Source of the DNA: Nitrospinaceae bacterium
GTDB taxonomy: Bacteria; Nitrospinota; Nitrospinia; Nitrospinales; VA-1
Length of the DNA: 42,798 nt
NCBI GenBank assembly: GCA_029261455.1
Contig: JAJDBH010000168.1
Coordinates: forward strand, 1 to 42,798
Direction: 5' to 3'
The notes beneath the pieces are model-generated. The model was not told where the DNA came from. It was given only the letters and a program-made list of their open reading frames with translations, and ran no database searches. The position numbers and the translations under genes are program-made. Positions 17,450-25,885 of the stretch are shown piece by piece (positions within the stretch are counted from its first letter, which is position 1; each line of letters opens with the position of its first letter).

Positions 17450-17608
17450 GCATAGCCTGCTTGGAAATAGAGCTAATATTTCTCTATACTAACTGCAAAA
17501 CCGTTCCGCTTTTCTATTTACACATTTTTTAACCCTGATATTATATGTTGTGTGCCCCCGCAGGCAAAATGATATCTCTTCCACTCAAAAATTATTTTTT
17601 AAAAACTC

Positions 17609-18091
17609 ATGTCTGACGAAGATCGCTTTAAAGATAACGGTAATGAAACTCTGACTGATACCAAGTACAACCTGACCTGGACCAAGGAAGACAGCTACCA
17701 AATGCGCAACAAATGGTGCTCATGGAAAGGTGCCAACAACTATATAGAATGGCTCAATGAACAAAAGTTTGCCGGTTTCGATGATTGGAGACTGCCAAAA
17801 AGCCAGGAATGTAGAAATCTATATGACCACGAATGTAAAAATACCGACTTTGACGGCGACATCGTACATCTAGACTATAAATTCCCAGAGGGTTGCGGTT
17901 CCACATACTGGTGTGTGGAAGAACACGGAACCAACGCTATTGCCTATAATTTTTATAGCGATCGAGCCTATCAGGTGAGAAAAAAGGCCAAGGATGAAGA
18001 AAATATGTGTTGCCGAGCTATTCGTACTTCTGGACCTGCAGTAAAGAAAAGTGGCCGTTTATCCAACACAGGCCGCTCAAGAAGAGAATAG
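17609..18091 (+). CDS. DUF1566 (Lcl_C) domain protein
   Basis: A 160-residue protein with the DUF1566/Lcl C-terminal fold, seen as an N-terminal TDTKYNLTWTKED, the block FAGFDDWRLPKSQECRNLYD (about 50-70), a central ST-YWC and the closing CCRAIRTS. The domain is related to the C-type-lectin-like fold of FGE proteins and is usually found on surface or exported proteins, but no signal peptide is seen here. Its biochemical role is not known. The C-terminal 20 residues are basic and probably disordered. No good Shine-Dalgarno precedes the ATG. The alanine racemase gene follows 97 bases downstream. Confidence 0.75.
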   Translation: MSDEDRFKDNGNETLTDTKYNLTWTKEDSYQMRNKWCSWKGANNYIEWLNEQKFAGFDDWRLPKSQECRNLYDHECKNTDFDGDIVHLDYKFPEGCGSTYWCVEEHGTNAIAYNFYSDRAYQVRKKAKDEENMCCRAIRTSGPAVKKSGRLSNTGRSRRE

Positions 18092-18188
18092 TCGAGCCCC
18101 GCCCGGTAGGAGCAGGCTCCACGCCATCGGCTGTCGCATTGATGTTACACTGACCCTTAACCGATTAATAACCCCGTATTACTCATTC

Positions 18189-19328
18189 ATGGCACACCAC
18201 CGAGCCACTCGCGCTGAAATTGATCTACAAGCATTTCGCCACAATTTTCAAAACCTGAGGAACCACCTCGGATCAAAAATTAAAATCATGGCAGTTGTAA
18301 AAGCCGATGGTTATGGTCATGGTGCCCTGCCCTGTGCCCGCATTGCAGTCGAATGCGGCGCAGACTATCTCGGTGCCGGGGTGGTTGAAGAGGGTATCGA
18401 ACTTAGACAAAGTGGCATTGACACCCCTATCCTGGTATTGGGCAGTATCTTTCCCGATGAGGCAGAAGACCTAGTCCGTCACGACCTTGCAACAATAGTT
18501 TGCACTTTGTCCCTGGCCCAGGCCCTTGCAAAAGCAGCTGAAAAGCAGAATAAAACCGTATCGGTTCATATTAAAATTGATACTGGAATGAACCGGCTTG
18601 GAGTAACTCCTGAAAATTTACCCGAGCTTCTCAATCAAATTTGCGAACTACCAAACTTAAAGCTTGAAGGCATCTCCACCCATTTTGCTTCCGCCGATGA
18701 TGAAGACCTTTCGATCACCCAAGCACAGCTCAAAAAATTTCATACCGCACTTACTATTTTGCAAAATGACGATGTGCCAATAATCCATTCGGCCAATACC
18801 TCTGCCCTGTTTAAGTTTCCTGAAAGTCATTTCGATATGGTTCGACCTGGACTCATCCTTTACGGTGCTCTACCGTCCCCGTCCTTACAAGCGATTCTTA
18901 ATGAGAAAGAAAACCTGAGTCCGTTTCAGCCTGTCATGCAATGGAAAAGCCAGATCATTCTGGTTAAATCTATTTCTAAGGGCCAGCCCATCAGTTATTC
19001 TGGAAGCTTCACAACCAAACGGGACAGCCTCATCGCTACCCTGCCCATTGGTTATGCAGACGGACTCCACCGCAGTTTATCTAATAAAATGGAAGTCCTC
19101 ATCCGAGGCAAACGCGCTCCCCAAATCGGAAATATTTGTATGGATATGACTCTCATCGATGTCACCGATATTCAGGATGTCCAGGCAGAAGACGAAATCG
19201 TTCTGTTCGGCAAACAGGGGGATCAGTTGATAGCAGTGGAAGAGATGGCTACAAAAGGGGATACTATCGCTTACGAAATTCTCTGCAATGTCGGTAAACG
19301 GGTGCCTCGGGTCTACCTGAACGAATAG
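18189..19328 (+). CDS. alr: Alanine racemase
   Basis: A 379-residue, PLP-dependent cytoplasmic enzyme interconverting L- and D-alanine for peptidoglycan. The PLP lysine K38 lies in AVVKADGYGHG, and the second catalytic base is Tyr about 270 in ISYSGSF; the RPGLILYGA and NICMDMTLIDVT blocks are also typical. I place the start at the ATG at 18189 (MAHHRATRAEIDL), which agrees with the family; an open frame extends back into the DUF1566 gene without homology. The stop abuts that of pyrD on the other strand with no base between. Confidence 0.95.
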   Translation: MAHHRATRAEIDLQAFRHNFQNLRNHLGSKIKIMAVVKADGYGHGALPCARIAVECGADYLGAGVVEEGIELRQSGIDTPILVLGSIFPDEAEDLVRHDLATIVCTLSLAQALAKAAEKQNKTVSVHIKIDTGMNRLGVTPENLPELLNQICELPNLKLEGISTHFASADDEDLSITQAQLKKFHTALTILQNDDVPIIHSANTSALFKFPESHFDMVRPGLILYGALPSPSLQAILNEKENLSPFQPVMQWKSQIILVKSISKGQPISYSGSFTTKRDSLIATLPIGYADGLHRSLSNKMEVLIRGKRAPQIGNICMDMTLIDVTDIQDVQAEDEIVLFGKQGDQLIAVEEMATKGDTIAYEILCNVGKRVPRVYLNE

Positions 19329-20234
19329 TTAATCTTCTTCCATTTTCAACTCAGAAAGATTCTTCACTCCATTTGACAGGCAATATTTACGGATTCCATC
19401 AATCACATGAAGGGTGGATGCAGGGTCGATAAAATTTGCAGTTCCTATCTGAACCGCTTTAGCTCCTGCCAACAAAAACTCTACAGCATCTTCACCGCTA
19501 GTTATTCCGCCAATGCCAATAACCGGAATTTTCACCGCCCTTACCGTTTGATACACAAGATTCAAAGCCAGAGGTTTAATGGCAGGCCCCGAAAGCCCAC
19601 CTGTTCTATTGGCCAGATAAGGTTTTCTGGTTTTCAAATCAATAGACATCCCCACAAAAGTGTTGCACACCGACAAGGCATCGGCTCCGGCATTTTCTGC
19701 GGCCTTCGCCAACAAGGTGATATCTGTAACATTAGGAGATAGTTTAACAATAAGAAATTTCTCAGTCACTTTTCGAACAGCAGAAACAACCTCAGTCAAA
19801 ACTTCCGGGTCAGAACTGAATTGCAAACCGCCCTTCTCCACGTTGGGGCAGGAAACATTCATCTCTAAAGCATCCAACCGTTCTATAGCCGACAAAGCTT
19901 GAGCCATTTCTACATACTCTTGGCTTGTGTCACCAAAAAAATTAACGATAACACGTGTGTTCAAGTTTTCCAGTTGCGGTAGCTTCTCAGATAAAAAAGC
20001 CTTCAGTCCGATATTCTCCAGTCCAATTGCGTTGAGCATGCCAGAAGAAGTTTCAATCACTCTTGGTACGGGGTTGCCCGTTTTAGGTTGCAAAGAAAGC
20101 CCTTTTGTCGAGAATCCACCCAGAGCATTCAAGTCCACGAGCGAACGATATTCCAAGCCATATCCAAAAGTTCCAGAGGCTGCTATGACCGGGTTGTTCA
20201 AACACAAACTGCCTAAATTGACCGACAGGTCCAT
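19329..20234 (-). CDS. pyrD: Dihydroorotate dehydrogenase, class 1B catalytic subunit
   Basis: A 301-residue FMN enzyme oxidising dihydroorotate to orotate in pyrimidine synthesis. The class 1 signature is clear: the N-terminal NPVIAASGTFGYG, the catalytic Cys C129 in MNVSCPNV (class 2 uses Ser) and the phosphate-binding GIGGI and GAKAVQIGTA. The length and pattern fit the class 1B PyrDB subunit, which normally pairs with the iron-sulfur flavoprotein PyrK; pyrK is not in the window. It is tail to tail with alr, and a promoter-bearing 185-base gap separates it from the SPOR gene. Confidence 0.94.
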   Translation of the reverse strand: MDLSVNLGSLCLNNPVIAASGTFGYGLEYRSLVDLNALGGFSTKGLSLQPKTGNPVPRVIETSSGMLNAIGLENIGLKAFLSEKLPQLENLNTRVIVNFFGDTSQEYVEMAQALSAIERLDALEMNVSCPNVEKGGLQFSSDPEVLTEVVSAVRKVTEKFLIVKLSPNVTDITLLAKAAENAGADALSVCNTFVGMSIDLKTRKPYLANRTGGLSGPAIKPLALNLVYQTVRAVKIPVIGIGGITSGEDAVEFLLAGAKAVQIGTANFIDPASTLHVIDGIRKYCLSNGVKNLSELKMEED

Positions 20235-20255
20235 GACTAGCTCTTCCTTATCTTA

Positions 20256-20284
20256 TTGACAATTAAGGGTTTATCGGATATATT
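20256..20284 (+). promoter_or_regulatory. Predicted sigma70-like promoter of the SPOR gene
   Basis: TTGACA (20256-20261), a 17-base spacer and TATATT (20279-20284) give a near-consensus promoter. The start would be near 20291, leaving a leader of about 130 bases before the SPOR gene. Confidence 0.55.
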
Positions 20285-20419
20285 TTTTAATACTTAGGGT
20301 AGACAGAGCCAAATATCCTCTGTTCTTTATATCCTAACATTCACAACTGAAGTTGTCCCCAATAATTAAAACAACAGAATGTTTTAATTTTAAAAACCAT
20401 CTAACAAGGGCCATAGATC

Positions 20420-21427
20420 ATGCTGGAAACCAGAGAACAGGAAACATTGCCTTTCGAAGAAGACACCCAACCTCCGAAAGAAATAACCAAATATCATAAA
20501 CGAATTGACGACCTCCTTGAAGACGCCGAAATTGAAGCAGAGATGGAAGCGGAAAAGAAAATCCGGTCAAAAAATTCGCGCATGTTTTCTATCTCCATGA
20601 CCGGCATCGCACTGTTAGCACTGGTTTATTTCCAGGTCAATCATCAAAGCCCTATTACGCCTGTTAAATCTGCAAAGGATACATCGGCAAACAAGCCAGA
20701 AACAGCAGAAGAAAGATTAGCCAAACAGGTTCCCGTGGTAGAAGATGGATCAAGTGGCTCCAACTTGCCGATACCGCAGTCTTTAAGTTCAACACAACCT
20801 CTTGAGAATCCATTCCTCACTCCTCCAAAAGCTAAGAGCACTAAGCCTCCAACCAAGGTCAAAGAAGTAAAGAAAGCGCCTAGAATTGTTAAGGCCTCAT
20901 CAAGCCCTAAACCAAAGTCTAGCCCTAAGCCAAAACCCAGCCCTAAAAAAATAGCACCCATCGCAAAAAGTGAAAGCTCAAAGTTTTTTATTCAGGCAGG
21001 CGCATTTGGAGTCAAGAAAAATGCCGAATCACTCTTAACGCGACTCAAGAACAAAGGTTTTTCACCTTCTATTCAGACACGATCAAAAATATCAAGCCAG
21101 CATATTGTAACAGTGGGGAGTTTTATCAATACCAAGGCTGGAGATGACATATTAAAAGAGTTAACTGGCAAAGGATTCAACGCATCCTATTACAAGGCTT
21201 CCAAGAACACCTTCAGCATTAAGGTTGGTCAATTCAGTAACCTTAAAGATGCTCAGAAAGCACAGGACCGTCTGAGCTTAAAGGGTTTTTTATCTGAATC
21301 GCACAAGGCTGATGTCCCTGTAAAAACATATATGGTGCAGCTGGGAGTTTTCCCTAACCGCGAAAAAGCTCGTCTCACCCAGGAAAAACTAACCCGAGCA
21401 GGATTTTCAAAAACATTTATACGCTAA
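20420..21427 (+). CDS. Membrane-anchored SPOR-repeat protein
   Basis: A 335-residue inner-membrane protein with an acidic cytoplasmic N-terminus (1-50), one membrane segment (about 55-73), a Pro/Lys/Ser-rich periplasmic linker (about 135-180) and three SPOR-like repeats (about 187-258, 263-297, 302-335) with IQAGAFG, IKVGQFS and VQLGVFP. SPOR domains bind denuded glycan strands of septal peptidoglycan, so a role at the division site is likely, as for FtsN or DedD; the order of parts is like theirs. The last repeat is short and ends at the protein end. It stands alone behind its own promoter. Confidence 0.85.
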   Translation: MLETREQETLPFEEDTQPPKEITKYHKRIDDLLEDAEIEAEMEAEKKIRSKNSRMFSISMTGIALLALVYFQVNHQSPITPVKSAKDTSANKPETAEERLAKQVPVVEDGSSGSNLPIPQSLSSTQPLENPFLTPPKAKSTKPPTKVKEVKKAPRIVKASSSPKPKSSPKPKPSPKKIAPIAKSESSKFFIQAGAFGVKKNAESLLTRLKNKGFSPSIQTRSKISSQHIVTVGSFINTKAGDDILKELTGKGFNASYYKASKNTFSIKVGQFSNLKDAQKAQDRLSLKGFLSESHKADVPVKTYMVQLGVFPNREKARLTQEKLTRAGFSKTFIR

Positions 21428-21576
21428 GCAGCGTACCTCCATGGTAATGGCACTCTCTGACTAACAAAGACTGTCTCGGCTTGATGACCTCTTGCTAATT
21501 CCCTTCTACGTGTGGTATCTCTTCAGTTTCCAGCCTCTATCATTGGCTATCATTATTTTTATCAGCTAAGGCTTAA

Positions 21577-22518
21577 ATGATTGACCTTATACAGATCATC
21601 GCCGGACTAGTATTTTTATTTTATGGAGGGAACTTTCTTGTAACTGGCAGTGTTCGGCTGGCTAGCTCCCTGAAGATCAGTCCCTTTATAATTGGTGCCA
21701 CCGTTATTGCGTTCGGGACATCAGCCCCAGAACTGGCCGTTGCCATTCTTGCCGCTCTGGATGGTAATTCGGAGTTGGCTATGGGCAATGTCATCGGTAG
21801 TAATATCGCTAACATTGGTCTTGTACTTGGACTGACCTCTCTCATCTGTACCATGTCAATCGCACCCGACCGCCTTAAACGAGAGTCTCCTCCGCTCTTA
21901 TTGGCTTCACTTCTTATCTTGATCATCACCTGGAATCTGGAAATCAACCGCTATGAAGGGCTTTTCATGGTTTTCCTTTTAGGCCTTTATATATGGCGGT
22001 CATTCAGCCATAAGGAAGATTTTTCTGAAGAACCAGAAGAGGAGTCTAATCTCTTTGCGGGGAAAGGTCCCGCTCTTCAAACATTGCTGATCTTCATAGG
22101 GCTTGTACTTTTAGTTGGAGGAGCCAAGCTATTAGTCGAAGGTGGGGTTGGTATAGCCCGTCACTTTGGGATCAGCGAATGGTTCATAGGCATCACCATC
22201 GTTGCCATAGGAACCAGTCTTCCTGAAATTGTTTCTTCCCTGATCGCCGCTAAAAGAGGGCATGGAGAAATGGCTATCGGAAATATCTTTGGAAGTAATA
22301 TCTTCAATATTCTGATGGTTCTGGGGCTTACCGCAACCGTTCATCCTTTACAAATCAAGGAACCCATTCAACCAGACTTACTAATCACCACTGCTATCAC
22401 CGGGCTCTTAGTGGCAATGATTGCGTTTGGCAACCACTCCCTCGGCAAACTAAAGGGAGCTATTTTACTTTTGGCTTATTTTCTTTATATAGGACTGAAG
22501 GGAGCCGGGATTCTTTAA
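21577..22518 (+). CDS. CaCA-family calcium/sodium antiporter
   Basis: A 313-residue inner-membrane transporter of the YrbG-like calcium:cation antiporter family. Two inverted halves are visible, each with the alpha-repeat motif: GNVIGSNIANIGLVLG (70-85) and GNIFGSNIFNILMVLG (about 233-248); FGTSAPEL and IGTSLPEI supply the ion-binding acidic residues. About ten membrane segments with an acidic loop (about 147-162) between the halves. It probably exports Ca2+ against Na+ or H+. The stop is 3 bases from the opposing bactofilin gene. Confidence 0.92.
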   Translation: MIDLIQIIAGLVFLFYGGNFLVTGSVRLASSLKISPFIIGATVIAFGTSAPELAVAILAALDGNSELAMGNVIGSNIANIGLVLGLTSLICTMSIAPDRLKRESPPLLLASLLILIITWNLEINRYEGLFMVFLLGLYIWRSFSHKEDFSEEPEEESNLFAGKGPALQTLLIFIGLVLLVGGAKLLVEGGVGIARHFGISEWFIGITIVAIGTSLPEIVSSLIAAKRGHGEMAIGNIFGSNIFNILMVLGLTATVHPLQIKEPIQPDLLITTAITGLLVAMIAFGNHSLGKLKGAILLLAYFLYIGLKGAGIL

Positions 22519-22521
22519 ACG

Positions 22522-24534
22522 TTATCCGGCAGGGGCGGACTTAGGCTTTACATTCTTAAATTTCCACAGTTGTTGCTTGTAATAAGGGTTGTTGGGCTTC
22601 AGCTTAATGGCTTCTTGAATTTTCGCCATCGCCTTTTCAGTTTCCCCTCGAACATAAAGAATCTCTGAAAGAGTATCAATGAATCCAGATTGGTTGGGAA
22701 AAGCTTCCAGAGTCTGACTTGAAAGTTCAAAAGCCTTTTTAAGCTTAATGCCTTTCTTTGCGTACAACCAGGCCAGACGATTCATGGTTTTATAATTACT
22801 TTTGTCTAACTCAAAAGATTTTTCACAATGCTTGGTGGCAACCGTAAAGTAACCTTTCTTCGTATAAACATTGCAGATCGCAAAAAATATTTTCGGATTA
22901 CCCTTCTCGCTCTTGGAAATAGGAAGCAGTAGCTCCAACGATTTATCCAGTTCTTTTTTCTCAACCAAGGCCAGCACAAGCCCCATAATAAAGTCTGAGT
23001 TTTTAGGTTCCAAGTCTAAAGCTTTTTGGAATTCATCTTTCGCCGCGTCCACTTTCTCTCTACCCAGCAACACCATGCCCAATTCATAATGGGAAGGTCC
23101 GTGACTGGCATCTAGAGAAATAGCATTAGATAATAGCGACTGAGCGCGGCCCCATTTTTCTTCATTAGAAACCAGTCTTCCCAACTCGTAATGACTTTGA
23201 GCGTCTTTTGGGTTTAGCTTTATGGCCTTTTCCAATGCCACTTGAGCTTTTGTGTTGTCGTTTTTGTCTACGTAAATTTTCCCCAGCCGGGCTTGAACTA
23301 CAGGGTTATCAGAGTCAAGAGTTTCTGCAACCTTGTAGGTTTCAAGAGACTCCTCAAGCATACCTTTGGTGTAATACCAATCGGCAATACGAATTTGTGC
23401 GGAGAAGTTTTGCGGAAACAAATCTGCCGCTTTTTTAAAGGCCTTCACCGCCTCATCTTCCTTCCCGCTTTCTAAAAGAAGTCTTCCTAAAGTCAGGTGC
23501 AGGCTGGATTTATCATTTTTAAGATTTATCGCCGCACTAATTTCAGCAATGGCTTCATCATATAAGTTTTCCTGAGAATAAAGCTGACTCAACGCTTCAT
23601 GAGGTTCAAAAGAATTCTCGTCCAATCCCACGCTCATCTTTAGAGATTCACGAGCTTTATCCATATCCTTCTGTTCCAGATATAAAAGGCCCATATTGTA
23701 GAAAGCAGCCCCACTCTTAGGATCATTTTCTACAGCTTGTTGATAAGACTCAATTGCCTCTTTCAGTTGTCCCTTGGAAGAATAAGTTTTTGCCTGCTTA
23801 ATACGGTACTCACCATTTGCCGGGCTTAAGTCAATAGCTCTTTGAAACTGCGCCAACGCATCGTTGTAACGTTTGTCTTCAAAATAAATGTCTCCCAGTC
23901 CCGCATAAACTCTAGATTCAACACGGGAAACAGTAAGAGCTTTTTTAAATATTATCTCAGCATCGGCGAAGCTTTTTTCGGCAACAAGCTCGTAGCCTTG
24001 CTTAATCATGGGCTCTAATTCATCTCCCTCTCTTGGGTAAAGCCAAGTTACTCCAGCAATGACCAGAACAACAGCAGCTATTCCAGCAGCTTTTTTCAAG
24101 GGGAAAAATGATTTGCTAGCAGAAGCAGATGACTTCGGAGCACTGGAGGATTTGGAAACCTTCGCCGTTTTAGGAACAGGCCTTTCCAGGGCTTCCATTT
24201 CCTCTTTTACGGTTTTTGGGGCTTCATCGATCATCTTACAACGACCTTCGAAGTTTGAACCTTCATCGATGATCAAATGGTAGGTGGATATATCGCCCGT
24301 CAATCGGCTGTCGTTCATCAGAGCGACCTTATTATCCGCAAACAGGTTACCTTGAATAAAACCCATATTTGTTACGTTATGGGTTTTGATATTGCCTAAG
24401 ATTTTGCCTGACTTTCCGATAACGAAATGGTCAGAGGAGTAAATTTCTCCTTCAAAATCCCCATCAAAGTGAACCGCTCCTTTGACCCAGAGAGTGCCTT
24501 TGAGCCTGATTCCTTTTTCAAAATAGGAGTCCAT
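22522..24534 (-). CDS. Bactofilin-transmembrane-TPR fusion protein
   Basis: A 670-residue protein joining two well-known modules. Residues about 1-105 are a bactofilin beta-helix (IRLKGTLWVKGAVHFDGDFE, GKSGKILGNI, GNLFADNKVAL). A Ser/Lys-rich linker and one membrane segment (about 149-166) follow. Residues about 175-660 hold about a dozen TPR units such as AEIIFKKAL, ALAQFQRAIDLSPANGEY and AEKAMAKIQEAIKLKPNN. Bactofilins polymerise into cytoskeletal filaments on the membrane; the TPR part would then lie outside the cytoplasm if the topology is simple. Ordinary bactofilins are 100-200 residues, so the fusion is notable. The gene diverges from rph. Confidence 0.88.
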   Translation of the reverse strand: MDSYFEKGIRLKGTLWVKGAVHFDGDFEGEIYSSDHFVIGKSGKILGNIKTHNVTNMGFIQGNLFADNKVALMNDSRLTGDISTYHLIIDEGSNFEGRCKMIDEAPKTVKEEMEALERPVPKTAKVSKSSSAPKSSASASKSFFPLKKAAGIAAVVLVIAGVTWLYPREGDELEPMIKQGYELVAEKSFADAEIIFKKALTVSRVESRVYAGLGDIYFEDKRYNDALAQFQRAIDLSPANGEYRIKQAKTYSSKGQLKEAIESYQQAVENDPKSGAAFYNMGLLYLEQKDMDKARESLKMSVGLDENSFEPHEALSQLYSQENLYDEAIAEISAAINLKNDKSSLHLTLGRLLLESGKEDEAVKAFKKAADLFPQNFSAQIRIADWYYTKGMLEESLETYKVAETLDSDNPVVQARLGKIYVDKNDNTKAQVALEKAIKLNPKDAQSHYELGRLVSNEEKWGRAQSLLSNAISLDASHGPSHYELGMVLLGREKVDAAKDEFQKALDLEPKNSDFIMGLVLALVEKKELDKSLELLLPISKSEKGNPKIFFAICNVYTKKGYFTVATKHCEKSFELDKSNYKTMNRLAWLYAKKGIKLKKAFELSSQTLEAFPNQSGFIDTLSEILYVRGETEKAMAKIQEAIKLKPNNPYYKQQLWKFKNVKPKSAPAG

Positions 24535-24602
24535 AAGCTTGCGAAAAAAATCCGATAAGTTTTATAAAATTGGAATGATCTGGATAGTACCAAATATTTG
24601 AA

Positions 24603-24624
24603 TAAGTTACAAGCTAGTAACTTA
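24603..24624. repeat. Perfect 8-bp inverted repeat between bactofilin-TPR and rph
   Basis: TAAGTTAC (24603-24610), a 6-base spacer and GTAACTTA (24617-24624). It lies in the divergent region 69-90 bases upstream of the bactofilin-TPR start and could be an operator. Nothing else supports a function. Confidence 0.35.
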
Positions 24625-24813
24625 CGCTGTGCCCTGCTGAAACTCAGCCAGCCTTCTGATAGTTCCATGCAGATTTCGCCAGCCAAAGCTTCTCGTTCAA
24701 TGCATACCAATATTTCTGGCAGTTGAAAAACTGACTCATAACTGCTAATTTACATCTTTTCAGATTTCCAGCTTGCCAAAACCTTATCACCTTTACTTTT
24801 TTCAAGGAGTACC

Positions 24814-25530
24814 ATGTCCAGAAATCTAGGCCGCGCCTTCAACGTATGCAGAAAAATCAAAGTCATTAAAAACTTCACCATGCACCCGGCTGGCTCGGTC
24901 CTCATTCAGATGGGAGACACCAAAGTAATTTGTGCTGCAACGGTGGAAGAAAAAGTCCCTTCCTTCCTAAGAGGCAAGAATAGCGGCTGGGTCACAGCGG
25001 AATACTCCATGCTCCCCTCTGCCACAAATACTCGAAGTCCTCGAGAAGCATCCCGTGGCAAACTATCGGGAAGAACTCAGGAGATCCAGAGACTCATCGG
25101 GCGTTCACTCCGCACAGTCATCGACCTTAAAAAACTGGGCGAACGCACCATCTGGCTCGACTGCGATGTCATTCAAGCAGATGGTGGTACCCGTTGCGCT
25201 TCCATTACAGGGGCCTTCATGGCAACTGTTCTGGCCTTGAAAAAGTTGAAAAAAGAAAAGTTGATCGATGAACTGCCGATCAAGGACTATGTCGCCGCAA
25301 TCAGTGTCGGCATCGTCAATGAAAAGAAAATGCTCGACTTGGATTACTCAGAAGACTCCACAGCCGATGTCGACCTCAATATCGTCAAAACCGGGTCCGG
25401 CGGCTACGTCGAAATTCAGGGAACTGCCGAACAAGAACCTTTCGATGACAAACAACTAGACGGGCTCCTCAAACTCGCCGACAAAGGCATCAAAGAACTC
25501 ATCGAATTACAGAAAAAAACCGTCGGCTAA
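24814..25530 (+). CDS. rph: Ribonuclease PH
   Basis: A 238-residue phosphorolytic 3'-5' exoribonuclease that trims tRNA and rRNA 3' ends. The family blocks are clear: [33 protein letters not shown][16 protein letters not shown] (substrate and phosphate-binding arginines) and [19 protein letters not shown]. The length is standard. AAGGAG precedes the ATG. A hairpin with a T-run follows at 25614-25648. It often neighbours a non-canonical-NTP pyrophosphatase gene, but none is here. Confidence 0.95.
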   Translation: MSRNLGRAFNVCRKIKVIKNFTMHPAGSVLIQMGDTKVICAATVEEKVPSFLRGKNSGWVTAEYSMLPSATNTRSPREASRGKLSGRTQEIQRLIGRSLRTVIDLKKLGERTIWLDCDVIQADGGTRCASITGAFMATVLALKKLKKEKLIDELPIKDYVAAISVGIVNEKKMLDLDYSEDSTADVDLNIVKTGSGGYVEIQGTAEQEPFDDKQLDGLLKLADKGIKELIELQKKTVG

Positions 25531-25885
25531 CCACTCGGCGTGGGGCCAACTTGCGATGGCTTTATTTGGCTAGCAAAAAGTTATCTCGGATCAACGGGTG
25601 ATATTGGTATGCTCCCCCTTCAACGAAGGGGGTTGGTGAGATTTTTTTCTGTTTTGCAACAAAGCGCTGGTTTACTGAACTTCCCCCAAAATCCCCACCC
25701 TAAAAAATCATCCCTCATGCTATAATTTTAACAGAAATGTTAGTCATGGTAATAAACTGGCTTTTCCGTATAAGTTCAATTCAAAAAGCAACTTGAGTCT
25801 TGAACTAGAATAAAAATGTCGTATGCAGAATTTCACATTATTCTCAAGGACAGATATACGCAAAATATACAGGGAGCGCCAAATA
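25531..25885. other. Intergenic region after rph
   Basis: This 355-base region holds no credible gene; a 61-codon open frame over a hairpin looks random. It contains the candidate terminator at 25614-25648, pyrimidine-rich CCCCC tracts, and the leader of the broken secreted-protein gene with AGGGAG 9 bases before its ATG. Confidence 0.55.
25614..25648 (+). terminator. Candidate rho-independent terminator after rph
   Basis: CCCCCTTC (25614-25621), loop AAC and GAAGGGGG (25625-25632) make a perfect 8-bp stem. A run of seven T (25642-25648) follows after 9 bases, a longer gap than usual. This may instead be a dispersed palindromic element, since the hairpin is strong and separate from the stop by about 80 bases. 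Confidence 0.5.

Noticed and set aside
20880-20960. A DNA repeat in the SPOR gene around the Ser-Pro-Lys codons
   Set aside because: It encodes a low-complexity periplasmic linker (SSPKPK units) and does not look like a mobile or structured repeat.
25540-25725. A 61-codon open frame after rph
   Set aside because: It runs over the strong hairpin at 25614-25632, has no ribosome site and no recognisable sequence.
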